DNA of 30,392 nt from Branchiostoma floridae. Taxonomy: Eukaryota > Chordata > Leptocardii > Amphioxiformes > Branchiostomatidae. The notes beneath the pieces were generated by a model. That model was not told where the DNA came from, did no database searches, and saw nothing but the letters and a program-made list of their open reading frames with translations. Of the stretch, positions 1-15,739 are shown piece after piece; position 1 is the stretch's first letter, and every line of letters begins with the position of its first letter. The translations under genes were made by a program, and so were the position numbers. The stretch covers positions 20,504,534 through 20,534,925 of the forward strand of contig NC_049992.1 in NCBI RefSeq assembly GCF_000003815.2, given 5' to 3'.

Positions 1-12
1 TGCGCCTGAGTC

Positions 13-51
13 ATAAACCACCTCGTTCGCTACGCTCACTCGGTGGTTTAT
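13..51. repeat. Short inverted repeat at the left edge
   Basis: A perfect 10-bp stem (ATAAACCACC / GGTGGTTTAT) flanks a 19-base loop, and CGGTGGTTAT recurs just downstream. It lies in the CYP4 intron after exon 8. It is probably a small mobile-element remnant, but no target duplication is visible. Confidence 0.5.
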
Positions 52-138
52 TCGGTGGTTATCGCACCTGACCAGGGATTATCTCACCATATACACCTCG
101 GGCCGGGGCATTAACCCTTTAATATAACATGTGCTGAC

Positions 139-5940
<5,802 letters not shown>

Positions 5941-7059
5941 AGCAAAGGTGCTTAAGGATAAAGGGACAGAAATTCCCAAGTTTAAGCAATTCATATGAGT
6001 CTAATTGTCATACAAATTTTTTAGAATTCCTTACAAGTTTTACCGAATAACGTTACATCTTCAAATTTTACATAATTTATAGAGGGTCTGCATGGAGGGT
6101 CCGACAAAGATTTACGCTGCATTCAGAAGAACCCCCTACGTATTACGCTAAATTAAGGAAGGCAATTACGCCAAATTTGGTCGCCTCTCTACGAATTACG
6201 TAGATAAGACGGTTTTCCCTACGAGTTACGGGAAATGTACTAAGGCTGCCTACGCCTTACGGAAAAGAGCATGCAGACCCTCTTTATACAATTCACTACG
6301 AAGATAACGTTACGTGTAAAATTTGTATGTAAAAACTGTTTTACCGTTACGTTTACATGCAAATTTTAGAATGTTTTTTTCTTCTACTCTAGACAAAGAT
6401 TTACTGGACGTCTTAACTGTCAGCTGCACTGATAATGGCATCTAGTCACTTTCACTTTAATCAACATCGGAGAAATAAGAAGATTTTTTGGTATCTCTGA
6501 AAAGACCCACTGAGTCTTCTTGGGAAAGAAAGAAAGGAAGTAACGTTAGTGCAGATCAGTGGGGAAGTGGCAGGGAGACTTGGACAAAACGTCAAAAACA
6601 GTGTGAACGTGATCGTGATCTTGCTAATCTTGCGACAGAAATGATCTTACCTTTATGTAGTTACACTTGGTATTTCAGTCAGCTCCTAGGTAAAGCCTGG
6701 ATATGCAGAGGAGCCTCACACACCAAGCTCCACACACAGCCCTCTCAAACAGTTGAACTTTCACCCGATGTGACCATGGTGTAGCAATATGACTTTCGCT
6801 GAAGTCTTCAGTTCAACATTGCCCTCTAGCGATCTTGAGTAGAATGACAACTAGTCCTACTAGCTAGTCCTACTGGTTTGCCCGATGGCATCGATACGTA
6901 CTAAAATAATCAAATGTAACGAAAGGATACCATCACTTGCAATATACTGTATCTCGATCACTATCAATATGATATAATTGTGTGTTTCTTTGATAAAGGA
7001 CGTTTACATTTGCTCTTTATGATATTTACCTACTTTTTGTCGTTTTGCTGCCACCGTTC
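5941..7059. other. Intergenic region between CYP4 and the KIF2-like exon
   Basis: This region holds the element at 6082-6282 and otherwise no recognisable gene. Short open frames here (for example 6488-6784) show no family features. The CYP4 transcription start should lie in its left part. I see no TATA box I would defend. Confidence 0.6.
6082..6282. mobile_element. 201-bp MITE-like element, 13-bp TIRs, 6-bp TSD
   Basis: Perfect inverted ends GAGGGTCTGCATG / CATGCAGACCCTC are flanked by the direct repeat TTTATA (6076-6081 and 6283-6288). The interior has several TACG(N)ATTACG words and no ORF. It lies upstream of the CYP4 start. A related end fragment (CATGCAGACCCT) appears at about 28259-28270. 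Confidence 0.82.
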
Positions 7060-7300
7060 CTTAGAAACGCCCGTGCACGCGCGCCGCCTGGCGGAGTAAA
7101 CAGCACTGCAACATGACGTCATGAGCAGGCCTTGCGCATGTCACTTGTATCACGCATGCGCGACTAAACTTTCAAAAAATATTCAACCGATGTGATTCAG
7201 CGTAGAGACTGACAGAAGACCGTGTTTAGTACATATTTCGGGCGATTTTGTTTGCAGAATTTGCACAGAATTGAAAGAGAAGAAAGTTTAAGCTCTCAAA
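7060..7300 (+). promoter_or_regulatory. CpG-rich promoter of the KIF2-like gene
   Basis: Relative to its AT-rich surroundings this stretch is CpG-rich. It has a perfect palindromic CRE, TGACGTCA, at 7114-7121, and an NRF1-like site, CACGCATGCGCG, at 7151-7162. A TTGCGCATG word lies at about 7133. No TATA box is evident. These features fit a broad housekeeping promoter. The exact start site is unknown. Confidence 0.5.
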
Positions 7301-7355
7301 ATGGACTGGGGCGGCCTAAAAGTCGGCGTCAGCGTGCGAATCCAGCGTAGTGACG
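7301..7355 (+). CDS. KIF2: First coding exon of a kinesin-13 (KIF2-like) gene
   Basis: ATG preceded by CAAA opens a frame reading MDWGGLKVGVSVRIQRSDG, whose last Gly codon is split by a strong donor (G|gtaagt). The pattern 'hydrophobic-VG..V.I.R.DG' matches the N-terminus of kinesin-13 proteins (vertebrate KIF2A, fly Klp10A), where RSDGR/RTDGR is followed by a V.WYE/WIE segment. These motors depolymerise microtubule ends in mitosis and neurons. No second exon was recognised. It may be downstream, in a gap, or beyond the convergent EHHADH gene. Short length limits confidence. Confidence 0.6.
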
Positions 7356-8645
7356 GTAAGTTTACCGGCGAACCTCGCTACTGCCCCCCTCCCTCCTTTG
7401 GCTGAATTTCCATTCGTATGTTTCTCGTTTAGCGCGTTCGGGTCGTTTTGCCCATCTTGTTGTTCACCTGGCACTACTTTCTTTTATTTCGGTGATTTGC
7501 TTATCGCTTTGGCATGATATCTAACTTTTCTGAAATTGACAACCGTGAGAAATTTGCGCGCCATTTTGATTTTGAGTTTGAGCCCCCGGGCAAAATTTTT
7601 ACGGTCATGTCTGTCACCAGGGTTTGATATCGGAGCCTTGTTGAGTCATCTGCTAATGTTTATTTGTACAAATGCTGACGAAGGCGCAAAAATAGCTCCC
7701 TAGTCTAGCGGTTTTGTACATCAACAATGCGTTCTCTAAACGTTTTATGCGATTATTATAGCCACAAAACATATTTTTGTCTCCTGTCAAAAAAGGCTGT
7801 GGAAATAATTTGTTTTATAGCGGTCGTGGATATAGAACAAAGAGATCTAAACAAAGAGTTAGATAAAAATGAGATAAATCACATTTATTTACAAGGTAGG
7901 TGTTGCAGCATATTGTAAATGACAGGTAAATCAGACAGCTGTCATTTCAGGTGTCATGGAATGAACCCTGTTTGACCTCATTTGCATAATCAGGCAAAAT
8001 TGTGCGATATGGGTCACAGAATAGTTGATATTTGCAGTTTTATGTCTTCCCAGTCATTGCTTCAATTTTTGGCTTATTTTTGATATCATTTTTATTAAAA
8101 TCTTTTGATTCTAAGTGGGAACAATGTAGATGATATTGGATAAATTGATATAAAGTAATGGAATCTGTCTGGCCCTATTTTAACATTTTCCACATGAATG
8201 ATCGCATACTGAATTTTGATTTGAATAATGACTCTCGGCTTCCCTAATACTGTAATCCTGTAGCTATTCTGTATGTAATTACCACTGATTAAAAAACCCA
8301 TTACAGGATTTTTAACTGAATTTGCCAGCTATCGAAGTCGGCTTCCTTGCAGTGATACCAGCCACAGGACCTTTTTGTTATAAAATGAAGCTACACAGAC
8401 TTAACAATTAAAGCTCTAAAAGCTGTGCATTTCTGATAAAAAGAAAATTTATCATCATTTTCAAGGGACAATTTTCATGTATTTGTCATGAAGTCCAAAG
8501 CATAATCCCCAAATTTCACATTCATTGAAAATACACTTAACCAGTAACTGTTTATTTGTCAGTACACTATAGATCCAGGCTCACACAATTCATCAGTACT
8601 GAATTTCTCAGCATTGAGTGACAAACTTAAAAGGCCTGTTTGTCC
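7356..8645. other. Non-coding stretch after the KIF2-like exon
   Basis: This is presumably KIF2-like intron 1. It is AT-rich, with no exon carrying the expected kinesin-13 continuation. It ends at the first assembly gap. Confidence 0.5.
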
Positions 8646-8745
8646 NNNNNNNNNNNNNNNNNNNNNNNNNNNNNNNNNNNNNNNNNNNNNNNNNNNNNNN
8701 NNNNNNNNNNNNNNNNNNNNNNNNNNNNNNNNNNNNNNNNNNNNN
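8646..8745. other. Assembly gap (100 N)
   Basis: A run of exactly 100 N, a conventional placeholder for unknown gap length. It interrupts a LINE reading frame, so the reverse-transcriptase part may be hidden here. Confidence 0.99.
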
Positions 8746-10152
8746 TTTACAAGTTTGGAAATGATGAGTCCATGTTTCTGCAATCTTATCCGGATTAGAT
8801 GTCAAGTTTCCAGTTTTATCCTTAAATACATTTCTGGTTTCTTGGGGTTTTCTCATAGATTTTGCCAGTTTGTATACTCTTTTCTTAGAGTTTTTGTTGT
8901 CTTCATTCAGTTCTTTTGCTAAGAGTTCCCAACTGTCTTTCTTCGCTTGCTTTATGATTTTGTTGGTTTCGTTTCGCTGTTTGACATATTGTTGTCTGGT
9001 ATCCGTATTCTTAGCTTTTAGCCATCTCCTGTATGCCTGGTTTTTATGTTTAATACTTTCTTTGACTGTGTCATTCCACCAGGGGGTTCGCCTTTTCCTG
9101 GTACCTCCTGTCTTTTGGATTCCAAGTGTCTCAGCTGCATTTTTGAAGATTTTCTCTTGGAATTCTTTCCAGCATTGATTCAAGTCATTCGCTTCTGGTA
9201 AGGTCATTTTTTCACATTTGTTGTAGTATGCAGTTTGGATCTCTGGATTTTTTAAGTTTTCGACCTTTATTTTCTTAGTTGCTCTGGGGTTGTTTTTCCT
9301 CAGCTTTTTTGTGTTGAGGTCAGCGATTAGGAGTCGGTGGTCTGAGTCCAAAGACTCTCCTGGCATTACTTTCACATCGTTTATGATACGCTTGTCTGAT
9401 GATAATATATAGTCAATTATGGATACATGATCATATTGTCCGATGTTTTTGTTCCAGCGATAGCGCGTCATTGTATGGCTGTATTGATGTCGGAAGAAGC
9501 CATTCATGATTGAAAGGCTATTCCTTAGGCAGAAATCAATGAGTCTTTCTCCTTCCTCATTCTGCGTTTCTTCACCAAAAGGTCCCAATGTGCTTTCTAT
9601 TCCACTCCTGTTTCTTCCTACCCTCCCATTAAAGTCACCAATCACAATATGTGCTGTAATGGAAGGTAACTGAGAAATGGCTGTCTCGAGCTGAGCATAG
9701 AAGCTGTCTTTCTCTTCCTCTGATCGTCCTTGTTGTGGAGCATAAATTTGGGTAAAGCCATACACATTGTCCTTTACCTTTATCTGTACACTCACAATTC
9801 TTTCATTCGTTATAGTGATATTTTGAATGTTGTCTTTTAAACGGGGTCCTACAATGATAGCAACTCTTGCATGTAGTCTTCCTTCTTTTACCCCTCTAGA
9901 GATGAGAGTGAAGCCATCTCCTATATCTTTCCCAACAATCTCTCCTCTGAGTTTCGTCTCTCCTAGACCTAAGATGTCCAGCTTCCTCCTTTTCATGATT
10001 TGTAAAATCTCTTCTTCTTTGTGTCTATAGGTACCAATATTCAGTGTTCCAATTCTTAGTCCATTGTACTTTCCTGGGTCAGACTTTGTTTTCTTCCGTC
10101 CATTTTCGAGGCTCTCTTTGGGTACTCGTGCACTAGGCTTAAAGTCCGAATC
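8746..10152 (-). CDS. LINE ORF: APE endonuclease plus pre-RT linker (partial)
   Basis: The frame is open for about 469 codons without stop or frameshift, so this copy is comparatively young. The first in-frame Met is at 9996, but endonuclease homology (the Asn of TLNIG) begins about 15 residues earlier. Translation therefore probably starts upstream or at a non-AUG codon, or the true start was lost. Endonuclease catalytic positions (N, E, D/N, SDH) all appear intact. Confidence 0.8.
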
Positions 10153-10365
10153 CTACGGCTAGCAGAGCCTGTCTAGGCCGGACTGGTGGACCCTCCTTTT
10201 AGCGACTATCCAATTTCCACCCCCTCATTCGAGGTTACAGAGTAGGAACGTGCCACCTACCCCAGGACTAGGAAATTGGTACATTCGGGCCCTCGCACCA
10301 CGACAAGGCGGAAAGGGTCGGGAGCCGGTGTTCGGGCATCCCAGCAAGCTAATTATCCCTTAAAA
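8746..10365 (-). mobile_element. RTE-like non-LTR retrotransposon, 5' portion
   Basis: The minus-strand frame is open from 10152 to the gap at 8745, preceded by a likely 5' leader to about 10365. The protein has an APE-type endonuclease: LRIGTLNIGT, then GLGETKLRG (catalytic Glu), IVIGDFNGRVG (Asp/Asn), IIDYIL, and a terminal SDHRLL. A basic linker follows with TPWWNDTVKESI, and 'DKTGN...W..HF', which normally precedes reverse transcriptase. The layout and motifs resemble RTE/BovB-type elements, often mislabelled 'craniofacial development protein 2-like'. It keeps its 5' half and lacks the 3' half, opposite to the usual 5' truncation, because the gap cuts it. Confidence 0.85.
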
Positions 10366-10902
10366 TTTATAACCACCTGGTATTTTTCCATCAAAAACCA
10401 TCTAAATGAATGAATCTAGTCTATTTCCATTTCCTTTGTGGTTATTTGGTGCAGAAAAAGCATTTGCAAAAATTCAACGTGGTGGATATAATATGGCGGA
10501 GCCCAACTGGTATCTAAGATGTGCATGACGTCATTTTATGACGTCATTTTGACGTCATTGATGTTGCTATTGTCAACGAAAGTCGTACGAAACATTATTA
10601 TTCTGTTATCTGCACTTGTTACATTTTTGTAGCATAACTTGAAGTTTTCTGAGAATACCCTTCTTTCATGGGTCCGGCCAATATAATCGAATCGATGACG
10701 TCATAATTACGTCATCCTACGTCAGCGTATAGTCAAACGTCATATACATGTCAGATACTATGTCGACATTATGTCCCGAAAATTTGGTGGCCCTACGGCA
10801 CGTCGTTTTAGAGTTATAGGAATTAAAAGTGGAGGGCCTCAAAATCCCCAACCACCCCCCCCCCCGTCCAGGGATGACCAAAAAAGCCCGGTCTGAATAG
10901 GG
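10366..10902. other. Non-coding stretch between LINE and gap
   Basis: Apart from the CRE cluster, it holds a poly-C run at about 10850-10865 and a moderately GC-rich segment beginning near 10770 (GTCCCGAAAATTTGGTGGCC). That segment looks like repeat sequence, although no boundaries can be seen. Confidence 0.5.
10526..10703. promoter_or_regulatory. Four perfect CRE palindromes (TGACGTCA)
   Basis: TGACGTCA occurs at 10526-10533, 10539-10546, 10550-10557 and 10696-10703. Near-matches (TACGTCA) follow at about 10709 and 10719. CREB/ATF dimers bind this octamer. The tight first three look like a short degenerate tandem repeat of ATGACGTCATTTT. It could be an enhancer or just part of a repeat element. 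Confidence 0.5.
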
Positions 10903-11002
10903 NNNNNNNNNNNNNNNNNNNNNNNNNNNNNNNNNNNNNNNNNNNNNNNNNNNNNNNNNNNNNNNNNNNNNNNNNNNNNNNNNNNNNNNNNNNNNNNNNN
11001 NN
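10903..11002. other. Assembly gap (100 N)
   Basis: A placeholder gap directly at the left edge of the 66-bp minisatellite, so the array probably extends into it. Confidence 0.99.
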
Positions 11003-11835
11003 GCTGTGGACTTCATCACTATATTGATGAACTCCACAGCTGTGGAATTCATCGGTAGAATAATGATGAACTCCACAGCTGTGGACTTCATCAATATGTA
11101 GTGATGAATTCCACGGGCGTTCCGTCGCTAATACTGACATTGGGCTGTGGACTTCATCAATATGTAGTGATGAAATCCACGGGCGTTCCGTCGCTAATAC
11201 TGACATTGGGCTGTGGACTTCATCAATATGTAGTGATGAAATCCACGGGCGTTCCGTCGCTAATACTGACATTGGGCTGTGGACTTCATCAATATGTAGT
11301 GATGAAATCCACGGGCGTTCCGTCGCTAATACTGACATTGGGCTGTGGACTTCATCAATACGTAGTGATGAAATCCACGGGCGTTCCGTCGCTAATACTG
11401 ACAATTGACTGTGGACTTCATCAATATGTAGTGATGAAATCCACGGGCGTTCCGTCGCTAATACTGACAATTAACTGTGGACTTCATCAATATGTAGTGA
11501 TGAATTCCACGGGCGTTCCGTCGCTAAAACTGACAATTAACTGTGGACTTCATCAATATGTAGTGATGAAATCCACGGGCGTTCCGTCGCTAATACTGAC
11601 ATTGGGCTGTGGACTTCATCAATATGTAGTGATGAAATCCACGGGCGTTCCGTCGCTAATACTGACAATTGACTGCGGACTTCATCAATATGTAGTGATG
11701 AAATCCACAGGCGTTCCGTCGCTAATACTGACATTGGGCTGTGGACTTCATCAATATGTAGTGATGAAATCCACGGGCGTTCCGTCGCCAATACTGACAT
11801 TGGGCTGTGGACTTCATCAATATATTTTCCTTACT
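11003..11835. repeat. 66-bp palindromic minisatellite, 11 regular units plus irregular left copies
   Basis: From 11101 there are eleven 66-bp units, nearly identical. Each holds an imperfect hairpin: GTGGACTTCATCA, an 8-9 base loop, then TGATGAAATCCAC. A roughly 28-base spacer with GCGTTCCGTCGCTAATACTG follows. Units vary mainly at one hexamer (TTGGGC, ATTGAC or ATTAAC). Left of 11101, the hairpins have tighter arms and lack the spacer. Because 66 is divisible by 3 and the unit lacks stops, both strands show long frames (251 codons plus, 215 minus), which I regard as by-products. The right end abuts a decayed LINE. Confidence 0.95.
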
Positions 11836-12317
11836 AAGTTTTCTGAGATTGTTTAGTTGTATTTCTTTGAAGAGTCTTTTCTCTGTCTTGATTTTCTTCT
11901 TGTACAATTTCAGATTGCTGAAGTATGCGTGGCGAACATCAAGTTTCCACAGGCACTTAGAAAACTGAGTAGCTAATTGTTTTATTTTGTGTTTAAGAGA
12001 TGCACATGAATGGTTGAACTATGGTCTACTTTTCTTCTTTCTTTTCTTGTTATTGTTGTGGGTAATTTTGAGCAGACATTTTTCAGCTACATGTGTGATT
12101 ATATCAGAATTCTTTTTACTGCAGCTGCTTTGTCTACGTAACAAAATGAATTAGCAGTAAAGTTTTGTAAGATTTTTGATATCGGAGGATCCTGTAATGC
12201 CTCTGTAAAATTGAGTTTGGAGTTATCATCCCAAACATACTTAGTTGGTAATGGGTTTGTTGGGGCTTTAGCTTGTTTTACATAAGGTGAATAGTTAGTT
12301 GAGATAGAGCATTTCAA
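11836..12317 (-). mobile_element. Decayed LINE fragment (endonuclease end to pre-RT linker)
   Basis: On the minus strand, one frame (12317-12099) contains KYVWDDNSKLNFTEALQDP, typical of the segment after the endonuclease in non-LTR elements. The continuation after a stop and shifts includes KSRP, a stop where a Trp is usual, then FNHSC, and later LYKKKIKTEKRLFKEI. This basic linker is seen before reverse transcriptase. The copy is clearly broken. Its 3' side ends where the 66-bp array starts, so the array expanded in or was inserted next to it. The family differs from the RTE-like copy at 8746. Confidence 0.6.
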
Positions 12318-12322
12318 TTAAA

Positions 12323-12512
12323 CAGTAGTCTGTTGGTTTAGTATTGTTTGTGATTGATTGAAAAAAAAGAGCATTGGTCAAAATAAGTCATAATCCCTTA
12401 CCACCCAAGCCACAAAGCACAACATTGGGAGGCATTAAATTTCTCTTGCATACAGTCTGTTCGTTTAGTATTGTTTGTGACTGATTGAAAAACAAGAGCC
12501 TTGGCCTTTTCC
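12323..12512. repeat. Direct duplication, ~127-bp offset
   Basis: About 55 bases around GTCTGTTGGTTTAGTATTG recur 127 bases downstream (12455) with a few substitutions, continuing through TTGTTTGTGA and GATTGAAAAA. It is a tandem duplication of non-coding DNA. Confidence 0.65.
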
Positions 12513-12675
12513 GGCTGGGAAAGTTCGTCTTGCCATTGAAGTGAAACTAGGATTCTCACCTACATGTCTGGGCCTACATTTCTGACATTGTTAGAAAGAC
12601 TTCAGACAGTCTAACGATCTCAATCTTTGAATTATTGAGTTTATTTTAGTAATAGAAGGGAGAGTTGAATCCAAT

Positions 12676-12713
12676 GAGCTTTTATAAAACTTTAAAAGCT
12701 TTTATAAAAGCTC
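12676..12713. repeat. AT-rich hairpin with perfect 14-bp arms
   Basis: GAGCTTTTATAAAA and TTTTATAAAAGCTC are separated by 10 bases. No target duplication is evident. It resembles the micro-palindromes in the CYP4 introns in size but not in sequence. Confidence 0.6.
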
Positions 12714-13923
12714 CTTGCTAGAAAAACCTCACGGCCCACTGAATAATAATATCAACATACGTGTGGCTTCTTTGCTGCGTGGGACACTGTAGTTATCATG
12801 AGACCCCGGGACTAAATGGGCAGCCATAAGAATATCATTAGTTTACTTACACATTTTGATCGCATGGTATACTATAGTGCCCCAAATTTTAATAGCATAT
12901 AAAGACATCGATGGTGTCGCTATATCAAGGAGGTTATATCTTTTCGATGATAAAACTGTCCTTAGTCTATCGTCGATATTTCAAAACAGGGCTAATCTGC
13001 TACACATATTGAATTCCTAAATAATTTACCATATTGTTCGCTACTTTTGAGTTACATATATCTGCATATTAAGAGGGAATTTCGTTTGTGAACAAAATCT
13101 TCAGCATGTGACTGAAAACAAAGAAACAAAATGGCACCAAGCTATCCCATCAAGTCATTGGTGGTAGGCGGGTGGGAATTAAAAAATTTGAAGGGATTTT
13201 TTTTTTTCTTTCCNNNNNNNNNNNNNNNNNNNNNNNNNNNNNNNNNNNNNNNNNNNNNNNNNNNNNNNNNNNNNNNNNNNNNNNNNNNNNNNNNNNNNNN
13301 NNNNNNNNNNNNNCTGTTTTCATTTTTTTTTACATCATTTCAAAGAACATACAAGAGAAGAAGGAAAGAAAAAGGGATGTGTCAAGCTACCCACAACAGG
13401 TTACTTGTCCGCCGAGCTCCCACCAACCCACTCCTGCCAACTAAGGCCCTTCTTTCCTTGCCGAGTTTCATGGCTTAGTTAGACAATGGTACATTCCAGG
13501 CGAGTATTAAAATGCTCTTCTAGACGCATGTTACTGTATGTGGTCCAGCGTAATAAATCTACGCTTTAACTCACCATGTTTATATAAATATATATCACAA
13601 ATTGCATCAGAAGGAACTTAGTTTGTAATAAAAAATAATGCATATTCATTGTGGGTCAAAAAGTTTTACAAAACCTGTTTAATGTGCCAATAATTCATCT
13701 GACATAAATTATGATAATAAGGGGGGAGGGGGGCGACATGTGGAACTCGGGATTTTTAAGCGTAGAATCTAGTCTAACTTACCAAAATAACATAAAATAC
13801 GCGGCAAGGCACAGCTTTTTTAAAAAGATTTCTTGTTTGTGATGTTTGGGTTTGGTGGTTGTGTTTGGGGCGTGCGTAGTAGTTTATGAAGGTAGGAAGG
13901 AAGAGCAACGTTGGTGTTTATTA
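12714..13923. other. Non-coding stretch, no gene seen
   Basis: AT-rich, with a T-run ending at the third gap. A single CAAGGAGGTTA word (12926-12936) matches the micro-element arm, but its inverted partner is absent. Confidence 0.5.
13214..13313. other. Assembly gap (100 N)
   Basis: A placeholder gap flanked on both sides by T-rich homopolymer tracts, the likely cause of the assembly break. Confidence 0.99.
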
Positions 13924-14705
13924 CCTCCATGAAACGTCGGCATCCCTTGGTACTGAAGCGCAACTTTTGGTTTTGCTATCTCGTGCTCTGAACAAGCTAT
14001 GGTCACGAATTTTACGTATTAGATAGCTCTGGTGCTCATAGATAAGTAACAGATGTTCGGGCCCCCTGGCAACTAGTTTTAGAATATTAGGGACATTTCT
14101 GTATGACAATGTTGTATAAAATAAAATGTTAATTATGCAGAATAGGAGTACATTTGCATAATTGATGAGTAAAATCTCTTATACTATTTGTTTTCAATGT
14201 ATCTCTTGTCCCGGACATAATATGGACTTAACATTTAAGTGGTAGATAGCTTTTAGGGTCAAGGGGCAAGTTTCAGCCCCCTAACATTTTTTTTTGGAAC
14301 TGCAGGGACATTTTTGTCAAAACATACCAAAGAGGATAACTGCAGAGAAGAATGACGGATTGACATCACTTTAGGCATGCAGGTAGCTTAAGTAAAGATG
14401 TTTATAATGATATAAATTTTATGCAAATGATGACTTAATTTGCATAAGTAATGGGGGTTTGCATAATTCCATTGTTTTGAATATCTGGACTTCAATAAAT
14501 GTATGGAACATAAGCAGATACCAATTGAGGAAATGATTTGCACAATATATGCTAAAATGGTAAAACCGCTTAATGATTATTGATAGGAATTTCATACTTG
14601 TGATATGTGTATGTTAGTCAACGATGAACATCACCATGCATAAATCATGTAAATGTGCAAGTTGTTCGCATAAAATTTACAAAAGCTTTAAAAGTTTCAT
14701 GGAGG
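13924..14705. mobile_element. 782-bp inverted-repeat element, TIR CCTCCATGAAAC, 5-bp TSD
   Basis: CCTCCATGAAAC at the left is matched by GTTTCATGGAGG at the right, with the direct repeat TATTA outside both (13919-13923 and 14706-14710). The interior is AT-rich and scattered with ATTTGCATAA / TTATGCAAAT words, but has no transposase frame. Similar ATTTGCATAA-rich sequence at about 23750-23970 and a short stretch at about 17700-17740 may be fragments of the same family. Confidence 0.72.
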
Positions 14706-14710
14706 TATTA

Positions 14711-15010
14711 GGTCGCCGGACTCTAGTTTTGAAGAATGAATTTTGTTCATCAGGGAAATTGCTTTGTACTCTCCGCGCCTACCCCCTTATCTGTTTATAA
14801 GTGCTACATGTACATGATACATACTGTACAGTATTATTGTGTGCTAAAGACACCTGCCATATAGACCAATCACTTTAAAATCAACACCACCTGAAGTCCA
14901 GGTTCAAAGATACGATACAAGACGTTTTGTTTTCAGCAAGTTTAGGCCACACAACTTCAACCTTAACTTTAACCAAACACCCACCTACCCACCTTTCAAA
15001 AACCAATCCA
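14711..15010. other. Non-coding stretch
   Basis: No gene or clear element. A phrase AAGTCCAGGTTCAAAGATAC (14895) recurs with changes at about 15394. Confidence 0.5.
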
Positions 15011-15160
15011 TCCAGCAACATATTTGCCTGGAGATTAACTCCTAACATCTATTTAGACATTACTTCCTAACATCTGCTCGGACGTTATGCCCTAACATCT
15101 GTTAGGACATTACCTCCTAACATCTTCTTGGATGTTACCTCCTCACAACTACCTGGATAT
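15011..15160. repeat. 25-bp minisatellite, about six copies
   Basis: From 15036, five 25-base units follow the pattern TACCTCCTAACATCTGCTTG plus GACAT, with several substitutions each. A more diverged unit precedes them at 15011. The copies run into a hydrophobic minus-strand open frame (15085-15537) that I do not call a gene. Confidence 0.85.
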
Positions 15161-15739
15161 TGTGTGATCTGACCCCACCACCCACATAACTGATAACACC
15201 CTGATGTCTTGTGCACGCCGAGTGTCCTTGATATGCACATATCAATATGATGTCTCAGACGGTGACCTAAGAAAAACATGTTTATTTCAGTCTCGTTTAT
15301 CCTTACTTTCATGGCTGTGAGAAATATACTTATTGGCATAACTGCATACCATTGTGCATATATTTTCCCAACCACCACATAAAACACCACAACAAGTCCA
15401 GGTGCAAAGATACAACAACACAAAAGTGCTGCTGCAGTTCTGAGGTCTTGTATCATCATTATCCCTACATACCCGACTACCGAAAACCATTGCAATCCTT
15501 CCAGCGGAAAATACGATATTACCCTAATAACATCCACAGCAAAATCAATATATTAGCCAAAACAAGACTTCCTTTGTGGGGAAGAAACAAATATATAAAA
15601 CTAGAAAGGCCGACATTTGCTTGAGAGCAAATACAGCATATTTCAGCCATCTCCCTCCCCATACAACAATAGGCTATTTCAAAATCACCCATTTGAAAAA
15701 TCACTTTTACTAATGACGGTTTAACCCAAAAATGAGTCT

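Noticed and set aside
5992-5994. Upstream ATG as the CYP4 start
   Set aside because: In frame, but with C at -3 and it would place an extra hydrophobic stretch before the anchor. The Met at 5940 has a better context and normal CYP4 geometry.
6488-6784. 98-codon plus-strand frame between CYP4 and KIF2
   Set aside because: Low-complexity polar composition, no motif, no promoter of its own.
11003-11835. CRISPR-like array (regular palindromic repeats with spacers)
   Set aside because: The spacers are practically identical between units and the genome is clearly eukaryotic, so this is a minisatellite with a 66-bp period.
11101-11856. Long plus-strand repeat protein (251 codons) and its minus-strand counterpart
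   Set aside because: Both frames arise because the unit is 66 bp without stops. There is no domain, splice context or amino-acid composition favouring either strand.
13131-13478. 115-codon frame across the third gap
   Set aside because: The frame is held open by the N run and T-rich tracts. No protein similarity.
15085-15537. Hydrophobic 150-residue minus-strand frame
   Set aside because: Part of it is translated 25-bp minisatellite, no family motif is visible, and no splice-consistent neighbours were found. Hydrophobicity follows from AC-rich simple sequence.
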